A DNA stretch of 64,000 nucleotides from Rhodoluna lacicola. Lineage in GTDB: Bacteria; Actinomycetota; Actinomycetes; Actinomycetales; Microbacteriaceae. This document shows, one piece after another, positions 52,847 to 61,300 of the stretch. The stretch is from the NCBI RefSeq assembly GCF_000699505.1, contig NZ_CP007490.1:62001-126000 (forward strand). The letters are read 5' to 3'. A model generated the notes under the pieces. That model did not search any database and had not been told where the DNA came from. It saw only the letters and a program-made list of their open reading frames with translations. Within the stretch, counting starts at the first letter, position 1. The number at the start of each line of letters is the position of its first letter. Made by a program: the position numbers and the translations under genes.

Positions 52847-53268
52847 AGCCCGGCCTCACCAGTCGGCAACGCATAAGTACAACGCACATCACCAATTGCA
52901 AAGTATTCAAAGTCCGCGCGGTTCACACCAAGCTCTACCAGCACTCCGCCGTGCTTACCTGGTGAGCGCATCACGGTAGAAGCAGCTGCAACCCAGTCTT
53001 CGTTTACATCTTCTAATCGCATAGGCACAAGAATCTGATCTGCACAGCGAGCGGTGTCGTATATCTCAATGAACTGGCACCGCTCGTAAAGATCACAAAC
53101 GGCTTCATCGGCCCAATCCCAATACAGGTAATCGGTGTCTGCATACTCGGCTACCTGCGCAGAAATCTCTTCATCAAGAGTAGGTTCCTGCAAAGCCACA
53201 TAGGCACTAAGGGCACCGGTGGTTACCAACAACACCGAAACAAACCCGATCTTCCACCACTTAGGCAT
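52843..53268 (-). CDS. Small membrane-anchored or exported protein of unknown function
   Basis: A 141-residue protein with an N-terminal hydrophobic segment (about residues 6-25) that may be a signal peptide or anchor, then an acidic soluble part with four Cys (CDLYERC, ARC, VRC), possibly two disulphides outside the cell. No family recognised. It converges with the NYN gene with a 4-nt overlap and lies 21 bp downstream of the gene at 53290-53937, so the two may be co-transcribed. Confidence 0.6.
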   Translation of the reverse strand: MPKWWKIGFVSVLLVTTGALSAYVALQEPTLDEEISAQVAEYADTDYLYWDWADEAVCDLYERCQFIEIYDTARCADQILVPMRLEDVNEDWVAAASTVMRSPGKHGGVLVELGVNRADFEYFAIGDVRCTYALPTGEAGL

Positions 53269-53289
53269 GTATTTTTTTAGGGAAGAAAT

Positions 53290-53937
53290 TTAAAGAGCAG
53301 CTCTTGCAATTTGCTCACGAATGAACGCATTTTGATTGTCAAGCTTTATGAGACGTTTCTTCGCCTCAACAGGGTAAGGTTGAGCCCGGTACGTCTCAAT
53401 TCGCCTATAAAGTTCGAATGGAATAGGACGAGTTTTGTCCTTTTTATCCAGATTCTCTGGAGCAATCAAGCCATATTTGACGGTATTTCTGTCGCATTCC
53501 AGTGTAGAAATAGCCCACATTTCTTCTTCGGATTGCCAATCTCGGCTCTGCAGCATCACAAGAGTCAACCCAGTCCTATAAGCATTTGACATCGCATGTA
53601 TGAACTCGCGTTCCAACATGGGCATGGACCAGTACCAATAAAAGTCATCGGGAGTAACAGAATCAAGTTCTCGCTGTGGCTCGTATTTCTCAATTATTTT
53701 TATAAATAATTGCCCATAGGGGGTCTGTGGTTCTCTGCCTGAAAGGTACAACTCAGCCAGATTCTCGCCCTCAGACATGCCCCTCAAATTTGACACTTTG
53801 TTCTCAAGTGCCTGGTTTGCGAACTGTAACCCGTAATTTGTCGCGGTACCTCTATCAAGACCCCAGAGCATCATTGTTTCAGCAAGTTCGGATGCAGCTT
53901 CTTTTACTCTTTTTGAATCAGACTTTTTACCAAACAT
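53290..53937 (-). CDS. Hypothetical cytosolic protein
   Basis: A 215-residue, mostly helical protein with no signal peptide and many charged residues. Visible features: basic start FGKKSDSKRVKEAASELAET, an aromatic cluster DDFYWYWSMPMLEREF (about residues 97-112) and a C-terminal Lys/Arg-rich helix. I do not recognise the family. The ATG at 53937 follows GGGGGATTT and is chosen over an ATG 30 bases upstream with no site. It lies divergent from the restriction-modification operon. Confidence 0.55.
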   Translation of the reverse strand: MFGKKSDSKRVKEAASELAETMMLWGLDRGTATNYGLQFANQALENKVSNLRGMSEGENLAELYLSGREPQTPYGQLFIKIIEKYEPQRELDSVTPDDFYWYWSMPMLEREFIHAMSNAYRTGLTLVMLQSRDWQSEEEMWAISTLECDRNTVKYGLIAPENLDKKDKTRPIPFELYRRIETYRAQPYPVEAKKRLIKLDNQNAFIREQIARAAL

Positions 53938-54180
53938 AAATCCCCCAAAGTGTGTTTGGCCCAGCATACAGCCGGATCCTGCCTAAATCCGAGATCTCAT
54001 CAAGGGTTAGTTGGTTTGGCCATTGTCAATACAACCTGGGTTAGGCCGGCCGATGCCACGGTTAGCAGTCGTTTACCTTTACAAGGGGAAATATGGCCCC
54101 GGGCATGCTGCAATTTTCAGTTTTGTCTCCCTGTCCGCCCCGTCCTTTATCCTTATAAATAGAGAAAACGGGGGCCAAAG

Positions 54181-55743
54181 GTGTCATCAGAAGCACAGCG
54201 CGCAGAGCTGCACAGAACCATCTGGAAGATCGCTAATGATCTTCGCGGCAGCGTCGACGGCTGGGACTTCAAGACCTACGTGCTTGGCATGCTCTTCTAT
54301 CGCTTTATCTCTGAGAACCTCTCCGGCTACCTAAACGAGCACCAGCGTCGCGCCGGCGAAAAGGATTTCGAGTATTCAAACCTCACCGATGACAAAGCCG
54401 AATTTGGCCGCAAAACCACAGTTGAGCAAAAAGGTTTCTTTATTTTGCCAAGCGAGCTTTTCGTCAATGTTCGAAAGAATGCTAAGAATGACTCGAACCT
54501 GAATGAAACCCTCTCACGCGTATTCGCCAACATTGAGGGCTCAGCAGTTGGCGCTGCTTCAGAAAATGATCTCAAAGGCCTCTTCGAAGACCTTGATGTA
54601 AATAGCAACAAACTCGGCCCAACAGTTATTAAGCGCAACGAAGTGCTCGTGAAGTTGCTTGATGCTATTGGAGATCTAGATTTCGGAAACTTCCAAGACA
54701 ACAAGATAGACGCCTTTGGAGACGCGTACGAATACCTAATGTCTATGTATGCCTCTAGCGCAGGTAAGTCAGGTGGAGAGTTCTTCACCCCCCAAGAGGT
54801 TTCCGAACTACTCGCCCGAATCACACTTATCGGCAAAAAGTCAGTAAACAAGGTTTACGACCCTGCCTGCGGCTCTGGTTCACTATTGCTCCAGTACGCA
54901 AAAGTCCTAGGCAAAGACAACGTTCGCGAGGGTTTCTACGGTCAAGAAATCAACCTGACCACATATAACCTCTGCCGTATCAACATGTTTCTGCACGATA
55001 TCAATTACGAAAAGTTTGATATCGCCCATGGTGACACTCTTACCGACCCACATCATTGGAATGACGAACCTTTTGAGGCCATCGTCTCCAACCCGCCTTA
55101 CTCCATCAATTGGGCTGGTGATTCAGACCCGCTCTTAATCAACGATGACCGCTTTGCTCCTGCAGGTGTGCTTGCCCCCAAGAGCAAGGCAGACCTTGCC
55201 TTCACATTGCATATGCTCCACTGGCTAGCAGTGAACGGAACAGCCGCAATCGTTGAGTTTCCGGGCGTTATGTACCGTGGCGGTGCCGAACAAAAAATAC
55301 GCAAGTACCTTGTTGATAACAACTACGTGGATGCAGTAATCCAGCTGCCGCAAGACCTATTCTTCGGAACTTCTATCGCCACCTGCATCTTGGTGTTGAA
55401 AAAGTCCAAGAAAGAAAACTCAACACTATTCGTGGATGCTTCTGCGTTATTTACTCGCTCACAGACCAAGAATCGTTTGACCTCTGAGCACATTGATCAG
55501 ATTCTGCAAACTGTTGATAATCGTTCTGACACCGACTACTTCTCGCGGCTCGTTGACAATCAGGATGTTGCCTTAAACGACTACAACCTTTCTGTTTCAA
55601 GCTATGTTTCAGCCGAGGATACTCGCGAAGTTATCGACATCCAGCTGTTGAACAAAGATATTGAAGGCATTGTTGCTCGTCAGGCTGAACTACGTAAACA
55701 AATCGATTTAATTGTTGCTGATTTAGAGGACCAGGAATTGTGA
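54181..55743 (+). CDS. hsdM: Type I restriction-modification system, DNA methyltransferase subunit
   Basis: A 520-residue HsdM. The N-terminal HsdM domain (about residues 1-150) opens [20 protein letters not shown]. The methylase core has the AdoMet site [17 protein letters not shown] (about residue 226) and the N6-adenine motif SNPPYSIN (about residue 304). It methylates adenine in the HsdS-specified site and is needed for both methylation and cleavage. The GTG start follows GGGGGCCAAAG. A small HEPN-motif gene follows with a 4-nt overlap (GTGA). The 243 bp upstream hold no gene, only an A/T-rich -10-like TATAAAT near 54156. Confidence 0.95.
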   Translation: MSSEAQRAELHRTIWKIANDLRGSVDGWDFKTYVLGMLFYRFISENLSGYLNEHQRRAGEKDFEYSNLTDDKAEFGRKTTVEQKGFFILPSELFVNVRKNAKNDSNLNETLSRVFANIEGSAVGAASENDLKGLFEDLDVNSNKLGPTVIKRNEVLVKLLDAIGDLDFGNFQDNKIDAFGDAYEYLMSMYASSAGKSGGEFFTPQEVSELLARITLIGKKSVNKVYDPACGSGSLLLQYAKVLGKDNVREGFYGQEINLTTYNLCRINMFLHDINYEKFDIAHGDTLTDPHHWNDEPFEAIVSNPPYSINWAGDSDPLLINDDRFAPAGVLAPKSKADLAFTLHMLHWLAVNGTAAIVEFPGVMYRGGAEQKIRKYLVDNNYVDAVIQLPQDLFFGTSIATCILVLKKSKKENSTLFVDASALFTRSQTKNRLTSEHIDQILQTVDNRSDTDYFSRLVDNQDVALNDYNLSVSSYVSAEDTREVIDIQLLNKDIEGIVARQAELRKQIDLIVADLEDQEL

Positions 55744-56228
55744 GCACATTCAATCCCGATCAAATTCGCAGTCAGACTCAGATAGCCTTGCCAAGCGATG
55801 ATCAATATCTCTACAGACTAGGGGTAGCTCTTTTCGGTTTTTCTTCTGTAACAAATTTTATGATCGAGGTAACCTGTTACTTGGATCCGACAGTTTCCAG
55901 AACTAACCTCCAAGAACGAATGTCAGGTGAAGTTCTCGATGCATTCAGGCATAGCGTGAAGATTGGAATTAAATCCTGGCCTCAGTTGAAAACCGTTGGT
56001 GTGCAAACTGCAGATGACTATGAAAAAGTAAATACAGAGAGATCTGATTTTGTACATGCATATCCAATTACTAGTGCCACCGGCCAACAAATTTTGCACC
56101 GGAGGCAAGACAATAAAGGCAAGTATTTTGAGGCCTCCGATGGTTTTCTAGATAACTTCATTAGACAGTTGGATCGGGTTTGTGTGGGGCTATACGAAAT
56201 TCGGGAAATAGCGAGGCCGATCCAATGA
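55740..56228 (+). CDS. HEPN-motif protein encoded between hsdM and hsdS
   Basis: A 162-residue, mainly helical protein. The stretch [13 protein letters not shown] (about residues 99-111) contains R-x4-H, the active-site signature of HEPN ribonucleases. The N-terminal helix [20 protein letters not shown] would supply the first HEPN helix. It is coupled at both ends: GTGA overlap with hsdM and ATGA overlap with hsdS. PrrC, a HEPN anticodon nuclease, is similarly embedded in the EcoprrI type I system, but this protein is much shorter and lacks the PrrC ATPase. Assignment rests on the motif and fold impression only. Confidence 0.65.
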   Translation: MSTFNPDQIRSQTQIALPSDDQYLYRLGVALFGFSSVTNFMIEVTCYLDPTVSRTNLQERMSGEVLDAFRHSVKIGIKSWPQLKTVGVQTADDYEKVNTERSDFVHAYPITSATGQQILHRRQDNKGKYFEASDGFLDNFIRQLDRVCVGLYEIREIARPIQ

Positions 56229-57343
56229 GTCATCTTGGCGCATTAGTCAATTCCCTGTGTCCTGAAGGGGTAAAATTTCAGCCTCTCGAAGAACTAATCT
56301 CGTACGAGCAACCAACGAAGTATCTTGTAAATTCTGTGAATTATGATGACTCTTTCACAACGCCAGTACTGACAGCCGGCCAAACATTTATTTTGGGTTA
56401 TACGGATGAGCAGGGCGGCATATATTCTGCAAACCCCAACAGCCCAGTGATTATTTTTGACGACTTCACTACTGCTTTTAAGTGGGTTGATTTCCCTTTC
56501 AAAGCAAAATCATCTGCGATGAAAATGTTAACTTTAAAAAACGGAGAAATTTCATCACTTAGGTATGTTTATTTCGCTATGCGCTGCATCGGATATGCCC
56601 CCCAGGATCACGCAAGGCACTGGATTAGTCAATATTCTCAATTCCGTATACCGGTACCGCCACTCAAGGTTCAAGAAGAAATTGTGCGAATTCTTGACAC
56701 CTTTACAGAGCTAGAAGCAGAGCTAGAAGCAGAGCTAGAAGCCCGTAAAAAGCAATACGAACACTACCGAAACAAACTACTGTCAACGCAGCTTCCTTCA
56801 AGCGTTGAGTTCAAGACATTGGGCGAGTTACTAGGCCCCATAGCTCGCGGAAAGCGACTAACCAAGTCAAATTTGGCTGATGATGGTTCGATTCCTGTAT
56901 TCCACGGTGGTCTGAATCCAATTGGGTATCACGACGAATCGAATATGCCTGGGGAAACCGTAATGGTTATCAATACAGGTGCTTCATCAGGAAGAGTTGG
57001 GTGGTCGAGCGAACCATTTTGGTGTTCAGATGGTTGCTTTGCTCTTCCCCATTCCGATGAGATTTCATCGAGGTTCCTGTACCATTACGCGTCACTAAAA
57101 GAGCAATTTTTCACGGACAAAGTTAGAAAAGCAGGCATCCCAACCCTGGCCTCTGCTCCAATTCTCTCATTGCCAATCCCAGTATTACCATTGTCCAAAC
57201 AATTGGAGATTGTCGGAATTCTGGATGCATTTGTTGAACTAACATCAAATCTTTCAATGGGTCTACCTGCAGAGATTGAAGCGAGGCGCAAGCAATATGA
57301 GTGCTACCGCGAAAGGCTTTTCACCTTCAAGGAACTTGCCTAA
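56225..57343 (+). CDS. hsdS: Type I restriction-modification system, specificity subunit
   Basis: A 372-residue HsdS with two target-recognition domains (about residues 10-155 and 195-335), each followed by a conserved helical spacer: VPPLKVQEEIVRILDTFTEL near 155 and VLPLSKQLEIVGILDAFVEL near 320. The first spacer contains three tandem ELEA units before RKKQYEHYRNKLL, like the TAEL repeats of EcoR124I whose number sets the gap in the recognition site. The second spacer has AEIEARRKQYECYRERL. The ATG at 56225 overlaps the HEPN gene stop and hsdR starts in its stop codon (TAATG). Confidence 0.92.
   Translation: MSHLGALVNSLCPEGVKFQPLEELISYEQPTKYLVNSVNYDDSFTTPVLTAGQTFILGYTDEQGGIYSANPNSPVIIFDDFTTAFKWVDFPFKAKSSAMKMLTLKNGEISSLRYVYFAMRCIGYAPQDHARHWISQYSQFRIPVPPLKVQEEIVRILDTFTELEAELEAELEARKKQYEHYRNKLLSTQLPSSVEFKTLGELLGPIARGKRLTKSNLADDGSIPVFHGGLNPIGYHDESNMPGETVMVINTGASSGRVGWSSEPFWCSDGCFALPHSDEISSRFLYHYASLKEQFFTDKVRKAGIPTLASAPILSLPIPVLPLSKQLEIVGILDAFVELTSNLSMGLPAEIEARRKQYECYRERLFTFKELA
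56708..56743 (+). repeat. Three 12-bp tandem repeats in hsdS
   Basis: Three units of GAGCTAGAAGCA (the last ends in C) encoding ELEA. The unit length is a multiple of three, so slippage would change spacer length without breaking the frame. Confidence 0.9.
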
Positions 57344-60300
57344 TGAGCATCCCAAGAGTTGAGCCAATTGCTGTCACAAATGAAAGCACTGTAGTTGCCG
57401 AGTATCAAGCCGATACCCGCACAGAGCAGGCTTACCAATCTGAGGCTCAACTCGAAAAGGCTTTTATAGACCTCCTCCAAGGTCAAGCGTATGAGTACCT
57501 GCCAATCACAAATGAAACGGATTTGCTGGGTAATCTGCGGAATCAACTTCAACTTCTAAACAAAGTTGAGTTCACTGATTCAGAGTGGGATCGACTCTTC
57601 ACAGACAGCATTTCATCCGCCAACGATCGAATGATTGATAAGACCATTCGTATCCAAGAGGATTACATCCGAGTTCTCAAGCGTGACTCTGGTGAGACTA
57701 AAAACATTTATCTGATTGATAAGTCCAACATCCACAACAACCGCCTGCAGGTAATAAATCAGTATGAGGCTGAGGGAAATTATCAGAACCGATATGACGT
57801 AACAATTTTGGTCAACGGCCTTCCTATGGCGCATGTTGAATTGAAGCGTCGTGGAGTTGACCTGCGCGAGGCTTTCAACCAGATAAAGCGCTATCAGCGA
57901 GACAGCTTTTGGGCTGGCTCGGGTCTTTTTGAGTATGTTCAGCTTTTTGTGATCAGCAACGGAACCCTGACCAAGTACTACAGCAATACCGTGCGGGAAA
58001 CCCGTGTGAAAGAGTCAAACGGAAACGAGCGTACGAGGAAGACATCAAACAGTTTTGAGTTCACCAGTTGGTGGGCCGATGCCAACAACAAACCGATTTT
58101 GGACCTTATGTCTTTCGGTAAAACTTTCTTTGCCAAACACACGATTTTGAACATTCTTACCAGGTACTGCGTCTTTACTGAAGAGCAGCTTTTGCTGGTT
58201 ATGCGTCCATATCAAATCGTTGCAACTGAACGTATTTTGCAGCGAATTCTGGTTAGCGAAAATTCAAAAACTCTTGGTTCGTTGGCTGCTGGTGGATACA
58301 TTTGGCACACAACCGGATCTGGTAAAACCTTGACCAGCTTCAAGACAGCACAGTTGGCCAGTCAGATGCCATCGGTGGACAAAGTTTTATTTGTTGTGGA
58401 CCGTAAGGACCTGGACTTCCAGACGATGAAGGAATACGACAGATTCCAGAAGGGTGCGGCAAACTCAAGTGCCTCAACTGCTGAGTTGAAGAAGCACCTT
58501 GAGAACCCGGACTCGCGAATAGTTATCACGACTATTCAAAAGCTCAGCAAATTTATTGAAGGCAACAAAGACCACCCAATTCAACGCAAGCGCGTGGTTT
58601 TGATCTTTGATGAATGCCACCGTTCGCAGTTCGGTGATATGCATTCGTCAATTCGCAAAGCCTTCAAGAACTACAACCTTTTTGGTTTCACCGGAACTCC
58701 TATTTTTGCTGCAGGAGCGTCAACAGGCGGAAACCCAGACCTAAAAACTACCGAGCAGGCTTTTGGTGACAAGCTGCACACCTACACAATCGTTGATGCG
58801 ATTACTGACAAGAACGTATTGCCATTCCGCGTTGACTACGTGAACACAATGAAGACGGTTGAGTCATCCGCCGATAAGCAGGTATCTGCCATAGATACCG
58901 AAGCGGCACTACTTGCACCTGAACGTATCTCCAAAATTGTGAACTATATTCTGGAGCACTTTGACCAGAAAACTCGCCGGAACGAAAGTTACTCAATAGA
59001 CAAGAAGCGCGTGCAAGGCTTCAATTCGCTGATGGCAACGCAGTCAATCGCTGCCGCTAAGTCGTACTATCAAGAGTTCAAAAAGGCTCAGGCCGATTTG
59101 CCAGAGGCACAGCGACTCAAGATAGCCACGATCTTTAGCTTTGCGGCAAATGAGGCGGAATCTGATGGATTGATGCCCGAGGAAGGCTTTGAGGTAGACG
59201 CACTCGATGTTCCATCACGCGACTTCCTTGAATCAGCCATCTCTGACTACAACAAAATGTTTGGGACCAGTTTTAGCACAAGATCTGACAAGGATGGCGG
59301 CTTTGAAAACTACTACAAAGACTTAACAAAGAAATTGAAGTCTCGCGAACTGGACCTCGTTGTGGTCGTAAACATGTTCCTGACCGGTTTTGATGCCACA
59401 ACACTGAATACGCTTTGGGTTGATAAAAACCTGCGTCAGCACGGCTTGTTGCAGGCCTACTCTCGTACGAACAGAATCCTGAACTCAGTAAAGACCTACG
59501 GAAATATCGTTTGCTTTAGAGATCTTGAAAAGCAGACTCAAGAGGCGATTACTCTATTTGGCAACAAGGAAGCCGGCGGTATCGTGATTCTCAAGCCTTA
59601 CGGTGAGTATTACGAGGAGTACTCGGCTACCGTCTCTGAATTCCTGGCGCGCTTCGCGACAAACGAAGTACCAGTTTTAGAAGACGACAAAAAACTCTTT
59701 ATAAAACTTTTCAATGGGATTCTCCGACTCAAGAACATCCTTGTCTCGTTCGATGATTTCAAGGGCAACGAAATTCTCACTCAGGCACAGCAACAAGATT
59801 GCCAAAGTGTATATTTCGAGATCAAGCAGCAACTAATCCCTATGTGGCCAGAAAAAGACTCGATCGTTCAAGATGTCATTTTTGAACTTGAGCTAATCAA
59901 GCAAGTAGAAATCAACGTTGACTATATCCTCGATTTGATTCGCAAACTCAAAGACTCGGGTGCTGATCTGAATGCCGATAAAGAAATTAAGGCGTCCATT
60001 AGCCGTGCTGTCGACTCAAGTTCAGCTTTGAGAAGCAAAAAAGACTTAATCGAGAGATTTATCCAGTCAGTCAACATCGACGCGAACATCGATGACTCCT
60101 GGGTGCAGTTTCTAAAAGAGCAACGTGTCATTGAGCTCGAACAGCTGATTGAGGATGAAAACCTCGACCCGGCTTCGACTCATACCTTTGTTGACCAATC
60201 ATTTAAGAGCGGTTCGATCCAAACCTTTGGCACAGGTCTAGCTCGGCTTATGCCAGCAGTGAGTATCTTTTCGCCAGCGGGCGAGCATGAAGCGCAGCGC

Positions 60301-60360
60301 GGTCGTGTAATTGAAAAACTACAAAACTATTTTGAGCGTTTCTTCACCCTGGGAAGCTGA
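57343..60360 (+). CDS. hsdR: Type I restriction-modification system, restriction and translocase subunit
   Basis: A 1005-residue HsdR. The N-terminal PD-(D/E)xK nuclease region has GLPMAHVELKRRGVDL (about residues 158-173). The helicase motor follows with Walker A WHTTGSGKTLTSFK (about 321), DECH box LIFDECHRSQFGD (about 418), and FGFTGTPIFA. The middle and C-terminal parts match the EcoR124-type R subunit. It pulls DNA past the bound complex and cuts unmodified DNA. It starts in the stop codon of hsdS, so translation is coupled. Confidence 0.95.
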   Translation: MSIPRVEPIAVTNESTVVAEYQADTRTEQAYQSEAQLEKAFIDLLQGQAYEYLPITNETDLLGNLRNQLQLLNKVEFTDSEWDRLFTDSISSANDRMIDKTIRIQEDYIRVLKRDSGETKNIYLIDKSNIHNNRLQVINQYEAEGNYQNRYDVTILVNGLPMAHVELKRRGVDLREAFNQIKRYQRDSFWAGSGLFEYVQLFVISNGTLTKYYSNTVRETRVKESNGNERTRKTSNSFEFTSWWADANNKPILDLMSFGKTFFAKHTILNILTRYCVFTEEQLLLVMRPYQIVATERILQRILVSENSKTLGSLAAGGYIWHTTGSGKTLTSFKTAQLASQMPSVDKVLFVVDRKDLDFQTMKEYDRFQKGAANSSASTAELKKHLENPDSRIVITTIQKLSKFIEGNKDHPIQRKRVVLIFDECHRSQFGDMHSSIRKAFKNYNLFGFTGTPIFAAGASTGGNPDLKTTEQAFGDKLHTYTIVDAITDKNVLPFRVDYVNTMKTVESSADKQVSAIDTEAALLAPERISKIVNYILEHFDQKTRRNESYSIDKKRVQGFNSLMATQSIAAAKSYYQEFKKAQADLPEAQRLKIATIFSFAANEAESDGLMPEEGFEVDALDVPSRDFLESAISDYNKMFGTSFSTRSDKDGGFENYYKDLTKKLKSRELDLVVVVNMFLTGFDATTLNTLWVDKNLRQHGLLQAYSRTNRILNSVKTYGNIVCFRDLEKQTQEAITLFGNKEAGGIVILKPYGEYYEEYSATVSEFLARFATNEVPVLEDDKKLFIKLFNGILRLKNILVSFDDFKGNEILTQAQQQDCQSVYFEIKQQLIPMWPEKDSIVQDVIFELELIKQVEINVDYILDLIRKLKDSGADLNADKEIKASISRAVDSSSALRSKKDLIERFIQSVNIDANIDDSWVQFLKEQRVIELEQLIEDENLDPASTHTFVDQSFKSGSIQTFGTGLARLMPAVSIFSPAGEHEAQRGRVIEKLQNYFERFFTLGS

Positions 60361-60373
60361 GGTGAATTTGCAA

Positions 60374-60904
60374 ATGTCAAAATTCAATGACTCTTTGAGG
60401 CCCAAAAAATTTCAACTTGGCCTCGATGTTGAGCAGTTGCGAATGGTGGGCGAAATAGTTCTCCTAGCAAGTTCCCTTGAATGGTTGATCGCTAAAGCAT
60501 CGCAGATTGATTTCTACTCGAGTAAGTCCCATTCGCCTGTTGATTACGGGCAACAGAGGGTCGCCATTTTTAAAGCATTGAATATGAAATTGAAAGATTT
60601 TGAAGAAAATTCCCGGTTACATAAACTCACAAACTGGAGACAGTTGTCAGGTGACATGAAGAGACTTCTAGATGTGCGTGACACCGTGGTACACGGTTCA
60701 ATCGATCACAGCAACCCGAATTTTTTTCAGTTCATTAATGTGAAGGACGGCACTTCCGTGTCAGCAGAAATAACGAGCCTCGAGCACCTAAAGAATGAAA
60801 TTTACGCCAAGGTAGAGCTTTTGGTAACTATTTGTGAAGTGCTTCAAAAACACGACACGGACTCGGGCGAGTGGGCGGTATACGCCACGAAGAATAAGAA
60901 ATAG
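60374..60904 (+). CDS. HEPN-motif protein downstream of hsdR
   Basis: A 176-residue helical protein. LLDVRDTVVHGSIDH (about residues 100-114) carries R-x4-H in the exact RDxxxHG context of HEPN proteins. Helix VGEIVLLASSLEWLIAKASQ (about residues 25-44) is typical of the first HEPN helix. It differs in sequence from the HEPN-motif gene between hsdM and hsdS. The ATG at 60374 has GAGGTG nine bases before it; a GTG at 60362 is an alternative. It lies 13 bp after hsdR in the same operon. A role as an RNase or as an adaptor is inferred from family only. Confidence 0.65.
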   Translation: MSKFNDSLRPKKFQLGLDVEQLRMVGEIVLLASSLEWLIAKASQIDFYSSKSHSPVDYGQQRVAIFKALNMKLKDFEENSRLHKLTNWRQLSGDMKRLLDVRDTVVHGSIDHSNPNFFQFINVKDGTSVSAEITSLEHLKNEIYAKVELLVTICEVLQKHDTDSGEWAVYATKNKK

Positions 60905-60915
60905 CTGAGAGAGAG

Positions 60916-61138
60916 CTAGCCAAAAAGCTCAGGCAAAGTAGCCTCGTGAGCACCACGCAGATCATTCAGCTGCCAGGTTGCAACATCCTGAATCTCTAGC
61001 TCGCCCGAGTTATCGGTGACACCAATGCGCAACACCGGAATACCGCGTGCCTCGCATAGACCAACAAACTTCACGTCATCTTCACGACCAACCGATACCA
61101 ACACGCGACCAGTTGACTCTGAGAACAGAGCACAAGCT
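60916..61138 (-). pseudogene. purL: purL 3' fragment 1 (phosphoribosylformylglycinamidine synthase C-terminus)
   Basis: Reads, on the minus strand, ACALFSESTGRVLVSVGRED, then CEARGIPVLRIGVTD and HEATLPELFG with a stop codon. This is the last about 74 residues of an actinobacterial PurL glutaminase-independent synthase. The reading frame is intact but has no 5' part; homology stops at about 61138. No full purL is in the window. A second, more decayed copy lies at 63490-63580. Confidence 0.8.
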
Positions 61139-61264
61139 TGTTAAACGCCAGGGGAGTGTTTAAAACTACTTTTTGACACGGCACGGTCCTCAAGGCCCGC
61201 ATCAGGCAAGTGATAAAATCGAACACGTGTTCGAGTAATAGTTACATAAATCCGTTAATTACTA

Positions 61265-61294
61265 TTGTCCACATTCTTCCGTACATGGTAGAAT
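61265..61294 (+). promoter_or_regulatory. Promoter of AbiE-like pair
   Basis: TTGTCC (61265-61270), 18 bp spacer, TAGAAT (61289-61294), six bases (AAGAGG), then the ATG at 61301; leaderless geometry, though AAGAGG could also act as a ribosome-binding site on a longer mRNA. The A/T-rich 61140-61264 upstream holds no gene. Confidence 0.6.
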
Positions 61295-61300
61295 AAGAGG

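Noticed and set aside
54100-54180. A clear promoter for the RM operon
   Set aside because: TATAAAT near 54156 is a fair -10 box, but no -35 box lies at a suitable distance, so I do not list it.
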